Shown here: piece after piece, positions 8,798-15,923 of the stretch
How positions within the stretch are numbered: the stretch's first letter is position 1
Layout of the letters: each line of letters starts with the position of its first letter
From: Bradyrhizobium lablabi
GTDB taxonomy: Bacteria > Pseudomonadota > Alphaproteobacteria > Rhizobiales > Xanthobacteraceae
Direction: 5' to 3'
DNA: 64,000 nucleotides
Assembly (NCBI RefSeq): GCF_001440475.1
Contig: NZ_LLYB01000101.1
Span: 112,977-176,976 of the forward strand
Position numbers and translations under genes: made by a program
The notes under the pieces: model-generated
Told to the model about the DNA's origin: nothing
Databases searched by the model: none
The model's input: the letters and a program-made list of their open reading frames with translations, nothing else

Positions 8798-9480
8798 GTG
8801 GTGCGGACGAGACCGACCGGGAGAAGGGCTTTCTGGCGCGATGGTCGCAGCGCAAGCAGGAAGCGAAGCAGGCCGAGCCGAAGCTGGACACGCCGGCAGC
8901 ACAAGCGATCGAATCGTCAGATCCGCCGGCAGCGCAACCCGAGGAGCCCGAGTTCGATCTCTCGTCCCTGCCAAAGCTCGAAGAGCTGACGGAGACCACC
9001 GATATCACTGCCTTTCTTCGCAAAGGCGTTCCCGAACATCTGCGGAATGCGGCTTTACGAAAATCCTGGGCGCTCGATCCCGCGATCCGCAATTATGTCA
9101 GCCCCGCACTCGACTATGCCTATGACTGGAATGCACCGGGCGGGGTGCCCGGCGGCGGCGAACTCGGTCCGGGTGTCGATGTAGCGCGGATGGTCGCGCA
9201 GATCATGGGTGAGCCCGCAACGGAAAGTGTAAAATCCGATGCAAATGCCGGGAAAGAGGCGCCCGGTTCCCCGCCACCTGATCTACCGCCAGAATCGCAG
9301 CCGGAACCCCCGATGCAGCCCGTGAGACGGGCTGAAGAAGCGGTCGTGGCGGCGGAAGCCGCTCCAATGGTCGAGGAAGCGGTTGATGGAACCGCGCGGG
9401 CGGACGAGTCCGAACTGCCAAGGACTGTTGCGCCGCAGCAACCAGTGCGACGTCATGGCACCGCGAAACCGATTGTTTAG
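8794..9480 (+). CDS. DUF3306 domain protein
   Basis: The 228-aa protein starts with a charged segment containing the FLARWSQRKQEA motif (about residues 13-24) and a Pro/Glu/Ala-rich linker. The conserved DUF3306 core follows (about 48-125) with LTETTDITAFLRKGVPEHLRNAALRKSW split over two helices and the LDYAYDWNAPG motif. The last 90 residues are low-complexity Pro, Glu and Ala. The family always accompanies formate dehydrogenase maturation genes and its role is unknown. A following 127-bp gap containing two palindromes separates it from the TorD fusion gene, so a new transcription start may lie there. Confidence 0.85.
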   Translation: MSGADETDREKGFLARWSQRKQEAKQAEPKLDTPAAQAIESSDPPAAQPEEPEFDLSSLPKLEELTETTDITAFLRKGVPEHLRNAALRKSWALDPAIRNYVSPALDYAYDWNAPGGVPGGGELGPGVDVARMVAQIMGEPATESVKSDANAGKEAPGSPPPDLPPESQPEPPMQPVRRAEEAVVAAEAAPMVEEAVDGTARADESELPRTVAPQQPVRRHGTAKPIV

Positions 9481-9496
9481 ACAAAAGTTTTTGCGG

Positions 9497-9543
9497 ACAT
9501 AGGTCGAGCCTATGTTACAGATTCCTCACTTGGAATAATTCCA
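9497..9543. promoter_or_regulatory. Two palindromes upstream of the HTH-TorD gene
   Basis: Two strong inverted repeats lie close together. ACATAGG (9497-9503) pairs with CCTATGT (9509-9515) across a 5-nt spacer, and TGGAATAATTCCA (9531-9543) is a 13-nt near-continuous palindrome. They precede the gene whose product carries a DNA-binding domain, and the core formate dehydrogenase genes follow. Autoregulation is a reasonable inference. The first repeat could also form a weak RNA hairpin after the DUF3306 stop. Confidence 0.45.
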
Positions 9544-9607
9544 GTTCTAAGTTTGTTTGCCCGGGGACACGGGTGGGCGCGAGTGGGCGGGGAGAAACGG
9601 TAGCACC

Positions 9608-10393
9608 ATGCGTGATGCCGGACTGGAACTAGCTATCAAAGCAGCAGGTGGCGTCGGGTCACTGGCGCGGGGACTGGGAATTGCCCAGCCGTCGGTGTCC
9701 GCGTGGGCGCGCATTCCCGCCGAACGGGTTCTTGCCGTCGAGGCGCTGACGCAGGTGGACCGTTTCGTCCTGCGTCCCGATCTTTATGGATCACCTGAAG
9801 ATCAGGCGACATCGAAGGCTGACGTCGACGAAATCGACCGGCTGCGCGCCGCGGAATACGGCCTGTTGTCGCTATTGCTCGGCAAGGCGCCCGACGCGGA
9901 CACCCTGAAGCGGGTTGCCACGCTGAAGGGCGACGGCTCCGATCTCGGCATGGCGCATGTCGAACTCGCATCCGCCGCGGCGGCGACAGATGATCGCGCC
10001 GTCAGCAAGGAGTTCTTCGACCTCTTCATCGGGCTCGGCCGCGGCGAACTGCTGCCCTATGCCTCCTATTATCTGACCGGCTTCCTTCACGAGCGTCCGC
10101 TGGCGCGGGTGCGCGAGGATCTGCGCGCACTCGGGATCGAGCGCGCAGGCACCTCGCGCGAGCCGGAAGATCACATCGCAATTCTGCTCGAAGTCATGGC
10201 CGGGCTCGCGCGCGGCGACTTCGAGGCCGAATTCGCCGAACAGGCAAGTTTCTTCGAGCGACATCTCAAACCGTGGGCGGCACGGATGTTCGCCGATCTG
10301 GAGATGTCGCAATCGGCGCGCTTCTACCGCGCCGTCGGCCGTGCCGGCCGTGTCTTCATGGAATTGGAATCCGAAGCCTTCACGCTGTCCTGA
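9608..10393 (+). CDS. TorD-family redox enzyme chaperone with N-terminal HTH domain
   Basis: The 261-aa protein combines two domains. Residues 1-60 resemble the Cro/YdaS helix-turn-helix: AIKAAGGVGSLARGLGI, then AQPSVSAWARIPAERV. Residues 80-250 are an all-helical TorD/nitrate-reductase-delta chaperone domain with YASYYLTGFLHERPLARVREDL and PEDHIAILLEVMAGL segments. TorD proteins bind the Tat signal of a molybdoenzyme and hold it for cofactor insertion; the likely client is the formate dehydrogenase alpha subunit two genes downstream. The added HTH suggests that it may also sense unfolded client and control transcription. ATG at 9608 is preferred over an upstream TTG because GGGGAGA precedes it. 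Confidence 0.85.
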   Translation: MRDAGLELAIKAAGGVGSLARGLGIAQPSVSAWARIPAERVLAVEALTQVDRFVLRPDLYGSPEDQATSKADVDEIDRLRAAEYGLLSLLLGKAPDADTLKRVATLKGDGSDLGMAHVELASAAAATDDRAVSKEFFDLFIGLGRGELLPYASYYLTGFLHERPLARVREDLRALGIERAGTSREPEDHIAILLEVMAGLARGDFEAEFAEQASFFERHLKPWAARMFADLEMSQSARFYRAVGRAGRVFMELESEAFTLS

Positions 10394-10427
10394 CAATGGC
10401 GATGAGGCAACGAAATGGGAGATCGCA

Positions 10428-10643
10428 ATGAGCAAGCCATCTGACAGCAAGGACAAGTCACGGGCCGCCGGGGTGGATCGGCGCAGCCTGTTTCTGATGG
10501 GCGGTTCGGCGGTCGCTGCAGCAGCCGTTGTGCCGCTCGCCGGCACTGAGGCGGTCGCGGACGAGTCGCAGGCCGAGCGCGTCAAGGCGCGCTACAAGGA
10601 AACCGATCACGTCAAGAACTACTATCGCGTCAACCGCTATTGA
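10428..10643 (+). CDS. Formate dehydrogenase region Tat-signal protein
   Basis: This 71-aa protein carries a twin-arginine signal, VDRRSLFLMGG, followed by a hydrophobic AVAAAAVVPLAG stretch and a short mature tail ending in DHVKNYYRVNRY. It matches the small Tat-target protein encoded beside formate dehydrogenase genes in many proteobacteria (TIGR02811 as I recall it). Its function is unknown; it may be a periplasmic or membrane-anchored partner of FdhA. It sits between the chaperone and the catalytic subunit, 13 bp before fdhA. Confidence 0.85.
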   Translation: MSKPSDSKDKSRAAGVDRRSLFLMGGSAVAAAAVVPLAGTEAVADESQAERVKARYKETDHVKNYYRVNRY

Positions 10644-10656
10644 TGGGACCACGCAC

Positions 10657-13623
10657 ATGTTGATGAAGCGAAAAGATGGATCCGCGGGCAAGGCGCGTTT
10701 GCAGGGTATCGCTGCCAGCCTCGCGTCAGGAGTTCTCGACCGCCGTACGTTCCTCAGGCGGTCCGGTCTGGCGGCCGGTGCAGGCGCCGCCATCGGCCTG
10801 ATGCCGCTCGGCTCGGTGCGCAAGGCGCAGGCCGGGCCTGAGAAGGTCGGTGCGCCGACCGAAATCAGAAAGAACATCTGCACGCACTGCTCGGTCGGCT
10901 GCACCGTGATCGCCGAGGTGCAGAACGGCGTCTGGGTCGGCCAGGAGCCGGCGTGGGACAGCCCGATCAATCGCGGTTCGCATTGCGCCAAGGGCGCAGC
11001 CGTGCGCGAGCTCGTCCACGGCGACCGCCGTCTGAAATATCCGATGAAGCTGGTCAACGGCGAGTGGCAGAAGGTCTCGTGGGACCAGGCCATCAACGAG
11101 ATCGGCGACAAGATGCTGGAAATCCGCGCCAAGTCGGGCGCCGATTCCGTCTATCTGCTCGGCTCGGCGAAGTTCTCCAACGAGGGCGGCTATCTGTTCC
11201 GCAAGTTCGCGGCGTTCTGGGGCACCAACTCGATCGATCACCAGGCCCGCATCTGCCATTCGACCACCGTCGCCGGCGTCGCCAATACCTGGGGCTACGG
11301 CGCGATGACGAATTCCTACAATGACATGCGCAATTCGAAGACCATCGTCTTCATGGGCTCGAACGCGGCGGAAGCGCATCCGGTTTCGCTGCAGCACATT
11401 CTTTCCGGCAAGGAGCTCAACCGCGCCAACGTGTTCGTGCTCGACCCACGCTTCACCCGCACCGCGGCGCACGCCACCGAATATGTCCGCTTCCGCGGCG
11501 GTACCGATATCGCGGTGATCTGGGGCATGCTGCACCACATCTTCAACAATGGCTGGGAAGACAAGGAATTCATCAAGCAGCGCGTCTACGGCATGGACCA
11601 GATCCGCGCCGAAGTCGCGAAGTGGACGCCGGAGGAGGTCGAACGTGTCACCGGCATTCCCGGCGAGCAGTTGAAGAAGGTCGCCGAGACCTTTGCCAAG
11701 CAGAAGCCGTCGGCCTTTGTCTGGTGCATGGGCGGCACCCAGCACACGGTCGGCACCGCCAACGTGCGGGCCTATTGCAACCTGCTGCTGGCGACCGGCA
11801 ATGTCGGTTCCTTCGGCGGCGGCGCCAACATCTTCCGCGGCCACTGCAACGTGCAGGGCGCGACCGATATCGGTCTCGATATCACGTCGCTGCCGCTCTA
11901 TTACGGCCTGGTCGAAGGCGCCTGGAAGCACTGGGGACGGGTCTGGGAAGTCGAATACGATTATCTGCAGTCGCGTTTCGACGAAGTTCCGGCCAAGGCG
12001 GGCCGTCCGGCGCGCACCCGCAAGCAGAACATGGAGCTGCCGGGCATCCCGTGGACCCGCTGGTTCGATGCGACGCTTTCCAACCCTGATGACGTCGATC
12101 AGCGCGATGCCGTGAAGGGCGTGGTCATCATGGGGCACGGCGGCAACACCGTGCCGCGCATGACGGAGATGGTGAAGGGCCTCGAGAAGCTCGAGCTGCT
12201 CGTGGTCGCGGATCCCCATCCCACCACCTTCGCCGCAATCTCCGAACGCAAGAACGGCACCTATCTGCTGCCGGCCTGCACTCAGTTCGAGACCTCGGGC
12301 TCGCGCACGGCCTCCAACCGCTCGCTGCAGTGGGGCGAGCAGATCGTCAAGCCGATCTTCGAATCCAAGGACGACTACGAGATCATCTACCGTCTCTCGA
12401 CCAAGCTCGGCTTCGCCGACAAGATGTTCAAGAACATCAAGGTCGAGAACAACCGGCCGTCGCCCGAAGACCTGCTCCGCGAAATCAATCGCGGCGGCTT
12501 CTCGACCGGCTATTCCGGCCAGTCGCCGGAGCGGCTGAAGGCGCACATGAAGAACCAGGGCAAGTTCGACCTGGTGACCCTGCGCGCCAAGGCGGACGAG
12601 CCGGAGATCGGCGGCGACTATTACGGCCTGCCGTGGCCGTGCTGGGGCACGCCGCAGATCAAGCACCCGGGCACGCATACGCTCTACAACACCAACCTTC
12701 ATGCCAAGGATGGCGGAGGCACGTTCCGCGCCCGCTTCGGCGTGGTCTATGAAGAGAAGCAACCGGACGGCTCGGTGAAGAATGTCAACCTGTTGTCCGA
12801 GGGCTCCTACAGCAAGGGCTCCGAACTGACCGACGGCTATCCCGAGTTCACCTACGGCGTGCTCAAGAAGCTCGGCTGGGACAAGGACCTCACCGCGGAC
12901 GAACTGGCCACCATCAACAAGATCGGCGGCAACAATCCCGATGGCGTTGGCTGGGCGGTCGACCTGTCCGGCGGCATCATCCGCGTCACGCTGGAGCATG
13001 GCGTGATGGCCTACGGCAACGGCAAGGCCCGCGCGGTGGCGTGGAATCTGCCCGATCCCGTGCCGGTCCATCGCGAGCCGATCTACACGGCGCGCCCTGA
13101 TCTGGTCGCGAAATATCCGACGCGTCCCGACGGGCGTCAGTTCCGCATGGCCAATCTCGGCTTCTCGATCCAGAAGGCTGCGGTGGAGAAGGGACTGGCC
13201 AAGCAATTCCCGATCATCCTGACCTCGGGACGCCTCGTCGAATACGAGGGCGGCGGCGAAGAAACCCGGTCGAACAAGTGGCTCGCCGAGTTGCAGCAGG
13301 ACATGTTCGTCGAGGTCAACACCTCTGACGCCGCCGAGCGCGGCATCAAGGATGGCGGCTGGGTCTGGGTCTATGGCCCCGAAAACAGCTCGAAGGCCCG
13401 CGTCAAGGCGCTGGTCACCGACCGGGTCGGGAAGGGCGTGGCGTTCATGCCGTTCCACTTCTCCGGCTGGTTCCAGGGCGTCGACCAGCGCGGCAAGTAT
13501 CCGAAGGGGGCCGACCCGATCGTGCTCGGCGAAAGCGTCAACACGATCACGTCCTACGGCTACGACCCGGTCACCGGCATGCACGAGGGCAAGGTGACCC
13601 TGTGCCAGATTCAAGCGGCGTGA
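10657..13623 (+). CDS. fdhA: Formate dehydrogenase alpha subunit (Mo/W-bis-MGD, cysteine type)
   Basis: The 988-aa catalytic subunit oxidises formate to CO2. It has a twin-arginine signal (DRRTFLRRSGLAAGAGAA) so it folds before export to the periplasm. The N-terminal 4Fe-4S site is C75, C78, C82 and C110 (CTHCSVGC...HCAKG). The metal ligand is Cys200 in QARICHSTTVAG, encoded by TGC rather than the selenocysteine codon TGA. The C-terminal molybdopterin dinucleotide-binding domain includes TSGRLVEYEGGGEETRSN. FdhB and FdhC follow at once, giving the FdhABC respiratory complex. ATG at 10657 fits the Tat signal; longer in-frame extensions would run into the preceding gene. Confidence 0.97.
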   Translation: MLMKRKDGSAGKARLQGIAASLASGVLDRRTFLRRSGLAAGAGAAIGLMPLGSVRKAQAGPEKVGAPTEIRKNICTHCSVGCTVIAEVQNGVWVGQEPAWDSPINRGSHCAKGAAVRELVHGDRRLKYPMKLVNGEWQKVSWDQAINEIGDKMLEIRAKSGADSVYLLGSAKFSNEGGYLFRKFAAFWGTNSIDHQARICHSTTVAGVANTWGYGAMTNSYNDMRNSKTIVFMGSNAAEAHPVSLQHILSGKELNRANVFVLDPRFTRTAAHATEYVRFRGGTDIAVIWGMLHHIFNNGWEDKEFIKQRVYGMDQIRAEVAKWTPEEVERVTGIPGEQLKKVAETFAKQKPSAFVWCMGGTQHTVGTANVRAYCNLLLATGNVGSFGGGANIFRGHCNVQGATDIGLDITSLPLYYGLVEGAWKHWGRVWEVEYDYLQSRFDEVPAKAGRPARTRKQNMELPGIPWTRWFDATLSNPDDVDQRDAVKGVVIMGHGGNTVPRMTEMVKGLEKLELLVVADPHPTTFAAISERKNGTYLLPACTQFETSGSRTASNRSLQWGEQIVKPIFESKDDYEIIYRLSTKLGFADKMFKNIKVENNRPSPEDLLREINRGGFSTGYSGQSPERLKAHMKNQGKFDLVTLRAKADEPEIGGDYYGLPWPCWGTPQIKHPGTHTLYNTNLHAKDGGGTFRARFGVVYEEKQPDGSVKNVNLLSEGSYSKGSELTDGYPEFTYGVLKKLGWDKDLTADELATINKIGGNNPDGVGWAVDLSGGIIRVTLEHGVMAYGNGKARAVAWNLPDPVPVHREPIYTARPDLVAKYPTRPDGRQFRMANLGFSIQKAAVEKGLAKQFPIILTSGRLVEYEGGGEETRSNKWLAELQQDMFVEVNTSDAAERGIKDGGWVWVYGPENSSKARVKALVTDRVGKGVAFMPFHFSGWFQGVDQRGKYPKGADPIVLGESVNTITSYGYDPVTGMHEGKVTLCQIQAA

Positions 13624-13637
13624 GAGGAGAATAGATC

Positions 13638-14234
13638 ATGGCTCGCGTCAAATTTCTTTGTGATGCCGACCGTTGCATCGAGTGCAACGCCTGCGTGACG
13701 GCCTGCAAGAACGAACATGAAGTGCCGTGGGGCATCAACCGCCGCCGCGTCGTCACGATCAATGACGGCAAGCCCGGCGAACGTTCGGTCTCGATGGCCT
13801 GCATGCACTGTACCGATGCGCCCTGCGCCGCGGTCTGCCCGGTGTCGTGCTTCTACACCACCGCCGACGGCGTGGTGCTGCACTCCAAGGACCTGTGCAT
13901 CGGCTGCGGTTACTGCTTCTACGCCTGTCCGTTCGGCGCGCCGCAATATCCGAAGGTCGGCAACTTCGGATCGCGCGGCAAGATGGACAAGTGCACCTAT
14001 TGCGCGGGTGGGCCGGAAGCCGACTCGACGCCGGCCGAATACGCCAAATACGGCGCCAACCGTCTGGCCGAGGGCAAGCTGCCGATCTGCGCCGAGATGT
14101 GCTCGACCAAGTCGCTGCTGGCCGGCGACGGCGCGATCATCGCCGAGATCTACAAGGAGCGGGTGATGAAGCGCGGTTACGGCTCGGGCATGTGGGGCTG
14201 GAAGACCGCCTACAGCGATTCACCGACCGGCTGA
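13638..14234 (+). CDS. fdhB: Formate dehydrogenase beta subunit, 4Fe-4S ferredoxin protein
   Basis: The 198-aa electron-transfer subunit has four cysteine clusters: CIECNACVTAC (about residues 14-24), CMHCTDAPCAAVCP (about 55-68), CIGCGYCFYACP (about 88-99), and CTYC with CAEMC further on (about 118-156). This is the pattern for four 4Fe-4S clusters in FdnH/FdhB3-type proteins. It lacks its own signal and should be co-exported with FdhA. AGAGGAGA lies just before the ATG. It links the FdhA active site to the cytochrome b subunit encoded next. Confidence 0.95.
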   Translation: MARVKFLCDADRCIECNACVTACKNEHEVPWGINRRRVVTINDGKPGERSVSMACMHCTDAPCAAVCPVSCFYTTADGVVLHSKDLCIGCGYCFYACPFGAPQYPKVGNFGSRGKMDKCTYCAGGPEADSTPAEYAKYGANRLAEGKLPICAEMCSTKSLLAGDGAIIAEIYKERVMKRGYGSGMWGWKTAYSDSPTG

Positions 14235-14245
14235 TGCTTTCGATC

Positions 14246-14263
14246 GCCGCGCCACGGCGCGGC
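14246..14263 (+). terminator. GC-rich hairpin between fdhB and fdhC
   Basis: GCCGCGCC (14246-14253) is followed after AC by its exact complement GGCGCGGC (14256-14263), forming a compact stem 12 bp past the fdhB stop. There is no U-tract, so it is more likely to stabilise the upstream message or lower read-through than to terminate fully. Confidence 0.45.
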
Positions 14264-14297
14264 GCCACAAGCGTAATTCCGATAATCGAAAGGCGTT

Positions 14298-15326
14298 GTG
14301 CAAATGCCAGGCTCAATTTCAATTCTCAGGTTCGCGGCCTTCAAACCGCTATTCGCCGCGTTCGCTCTGCTGTTCGTGCTCGCGCATCCGGCGGCCGCGC
14401 AGATCTCGTTCAAGCCGACCGCCGAGGCTGTTCAGGAAGACAAGCTCCTGAACGCGCTGAAGGAGGGCGACAAGATCTCCGGGCGCGTATCGATCCCTGA
14501 CGGAAATGCGGCCAATCTGATCCAGCCCGCCGGGCGTGACTGGCGCGACTTCCAGCGCAGCAAGCTGCCGTGGATCGGCGGCATTGCCATTCTGGGCATG
14601 CTCGTCGTGCTGGCGATTTTCCTGATGGTGCGCGGGCGAATTCGCGTGCAGCAGGGATTCTCGGGGAGGACGATGCTGCGCTTCAACAGCTTCGAGCGCT
14701 TCGTCCACTGGCTTACGGCAAGCTGCTTCGTCGTTCTGGCGCTTTCAGGCTTGAACGTCAGCTTCGGCCGCACCCTGGTCCTGCCCCTGTTCGGTCCGGA
14801 CGCCTTTGCCGCCATGTCGGCCTGGGCCAAGCTTGCGCATAACTATCTGGCGTTCCCGTTCATGTTTGGTGTCCTGATCATGTTCCTGATCTGGATCAAG
14901 AATAACATCCCGGGCAAGCTCGATCTGGAGTGGATCAAGCAGGGCGGCGGGCTGCTGTCCAACGGTAAGCATCCGCCGGCCAAGCGTTTCAACGCCGGCC
15001 AGAAAGGCATCTTCTGGATCGTGGTCATCGGCGGCGCGCTGATGTCGGTGTCCGGCTGGTTCCTGTTGTTCCCCTATCTTCCCGGCAACGTCACCGCGCT
15101 CCAGTTCTGGACGGTGATCCATGCCATCATTGCGATGCTCTTCATCGCCGCGATGCTGGCGCACATCTATATCGGCTCGATCGGGATGGAAGGCGCCTTC
15201 GACGCCATGGGGAGCGGTGAGGTCGACGTCAACTGGGCCAAGGAACATCACGCGCTCTGGGTCGAGGAACAGCAGCGCAAGGCCAATGCGCCCGCCAATA
15301 GCGCCCGGGCCGTGCCGGCCGAGTGA
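14298..15326 (+). CDS. fdhC: Formate dehydrogenase gamma subunit, cytochrome b
   Basis: The 342-aa membrane subunit has an N-terminal signal-like segment (about residues 10-36, ending HPAAAQ), a periplasmic stretch, then a helix near 91-112 and four further transmembrane segments typical of FdnI-type cytochrome b. Heme-ligand histidines appear in FERFVHWLTAS, KLAHNYLAF and AMLAHIYIG. It takes electrons from FdhB and reduces quinone. The long periplasmic N-terminus is normal for FdoI/FdhC proteins of this type. Translation may start at GTG 14298 or at ATG 14304, two codons on. Confidence 0.95.
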   Translation: MQMPGSISILRFAAFKPLFAAFALLFVLAHPAAAQISFKPTAEAVQEDKLLNALKEGDKISGRVSIPDGNAANLIQPAGRDWRDFQRSKLPWIGGIAILGMLVVLAIFLMVRGRIRVQQGFSGRTMLRFNSFERFVHWLTASCFVVLALSGLNVSFGRTLVLPLFGPDAFAAMSAWAKLAHNYLAFPFMFGVLIMFLIWIKNNIPGKLDLEWIKQGGGLLSNGKHPPAKRFNAGQKGIFWIVVIGGALMSVSGWFLLFPYLPGNVTALQFWTVIHAIIAMLFIAAMLAHIYIGSIGMEGAFDAMGSGEVDVNWAKEHHALWVEEQQRKANAPANSARAVPAE

Positions 15327-15360
15327 TGCGGCGGCTTAAAGTCAAAGGTGAGGAAGTGAC

Positions 15361-15516
15361 ATGAAATCCTTTGTTGCGGCTGTAGCATTCGCGGTCGTCG
15401 CCGCGGTCGGCGTCGCGATGGTGCTCAACACCATTCAGGAGCCAAGCTCGGTCGCCTTTACGACCAGCGGCGCCAGGGTTGGCGATCCCGGCCATAATCT
15501 GATCGGCCCGAGCTGA
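15361..15516 (+). CDS. 51-aa membrane protein of the formate dehydrogenase operon
   Basis: A short frame starts at ATG with GAGGAAG 6 bp upstream and ends 9 bp before the DUF971 gene. The product opens MKSFVAAVAFAVVAAVGVAM, a single hydrophobic helix that could be a signal anchor, followed by a polar tail ending VGDPGHNLIGPS. It lies 34 bp after fdhC in the same direction, so it is probably co-transcribed and may be a small accessory subunit of the membrane complex. I recall similar unnamed short proteins beside fdhC in other rhizobia, but the family has no assigned function. Confidence 0.7.
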   Translation: MKSFVAAVAFAVVAAVGVAMVLNTIQEPSSVAFTTSGARVGDPGHNLIGPS

Positions 15517-15524
15517 CCCCGGCG

Positions 15525-15911
15525 GTGGGCGTGCCTGACGTCACGCTGGCGTGGCCGGTCGAAATCCGGCTGCCGAAGGATCGCCGCTCCTTGCGTGTAG
15601 CCTTTGACGATGGCCGTATCTTCGATCTTTCCGCCGAATTGCTCCGGGTGACCAGTCCGTCCGCGGAGGTGCAGGGGCATTCGGAGGCCGAGCGCAAGAC
15701 GGTCGGCGGAAAACGCAACGTCGCCATTCTTTCGGTCGATCCGGTCGGTAATTATGCCGTCAGGCTAGGGTTCGACGACATGCACTCGACCGGCATCTAC
15801 TCCTGGGCGTTCCTGCGCGATCTCGGCGAGAACGCCGATCGGCGCTTTCAGGATTATCTCGACGACCTCAAGGCCAAGGGGCTCGACCGCGACAGGCCGG
15901 GCATACGCTGA
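15525..15911 (+). CDS. DUF971 domain protein
   Basis: The 128-aa product has the DUF971 (gamma-butyrobetaine hydroxylase N-terminal-like) pattern: WPVEIRLPKDRRSLRVAFDD, LSAELLRVTSPSAEVQGH, and DMHSTGIYSWAFLRDLGEN. The domain occurs at the C-terminus of plant HCF101 after an Mrp ATPase and as a stand-alone protein near Mrp and Fe-S genes in bacteria. Here it is free-standing in the formate dehydrogenase operon while an Mrp ATPase is encoded at the other end of the locus. It has no signal peptide. The start is GTG at 15525 or GTG at 15531. Confidence 0.85.
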   Translation: MGVPDVTLAWPVEIRLPKDRRSLRVAFDDGRIFDLSAELLRVTSPSAEVQGHSEAERKTVGGKRNVAILSVDPVGNYAVRLGFDDMHSTGIYSWAFLRDLGENADRRFQDYLDDLKAKGLDRDRPGIR

Positions 15912-15923
15912 GGGCCGGCGGGA

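Noticed and set aside
9557..9607. Upstream TTG start for the HTH-TorD gene
   Set aside because: The added 17 residues are Gly/Trp-rich with no conserved feature, and the ATG at 9608 has a good GGGGAGA upstream.
11250..11260. Possible selenocysteine codon in fdhA
   Set aside because: The metal-ligand codon is TGC and no TGA occurs within the reading frame.
10726..13614. Long minus-strand open frame opposite fdhA
   Set aside because: It mirrors the codon pattern of fdhA, is composed of unusual His/Arg/Asp/Ala-rich sequence and has no recognisable domain, as expected for an antisense shadow in GC-rich DNA.
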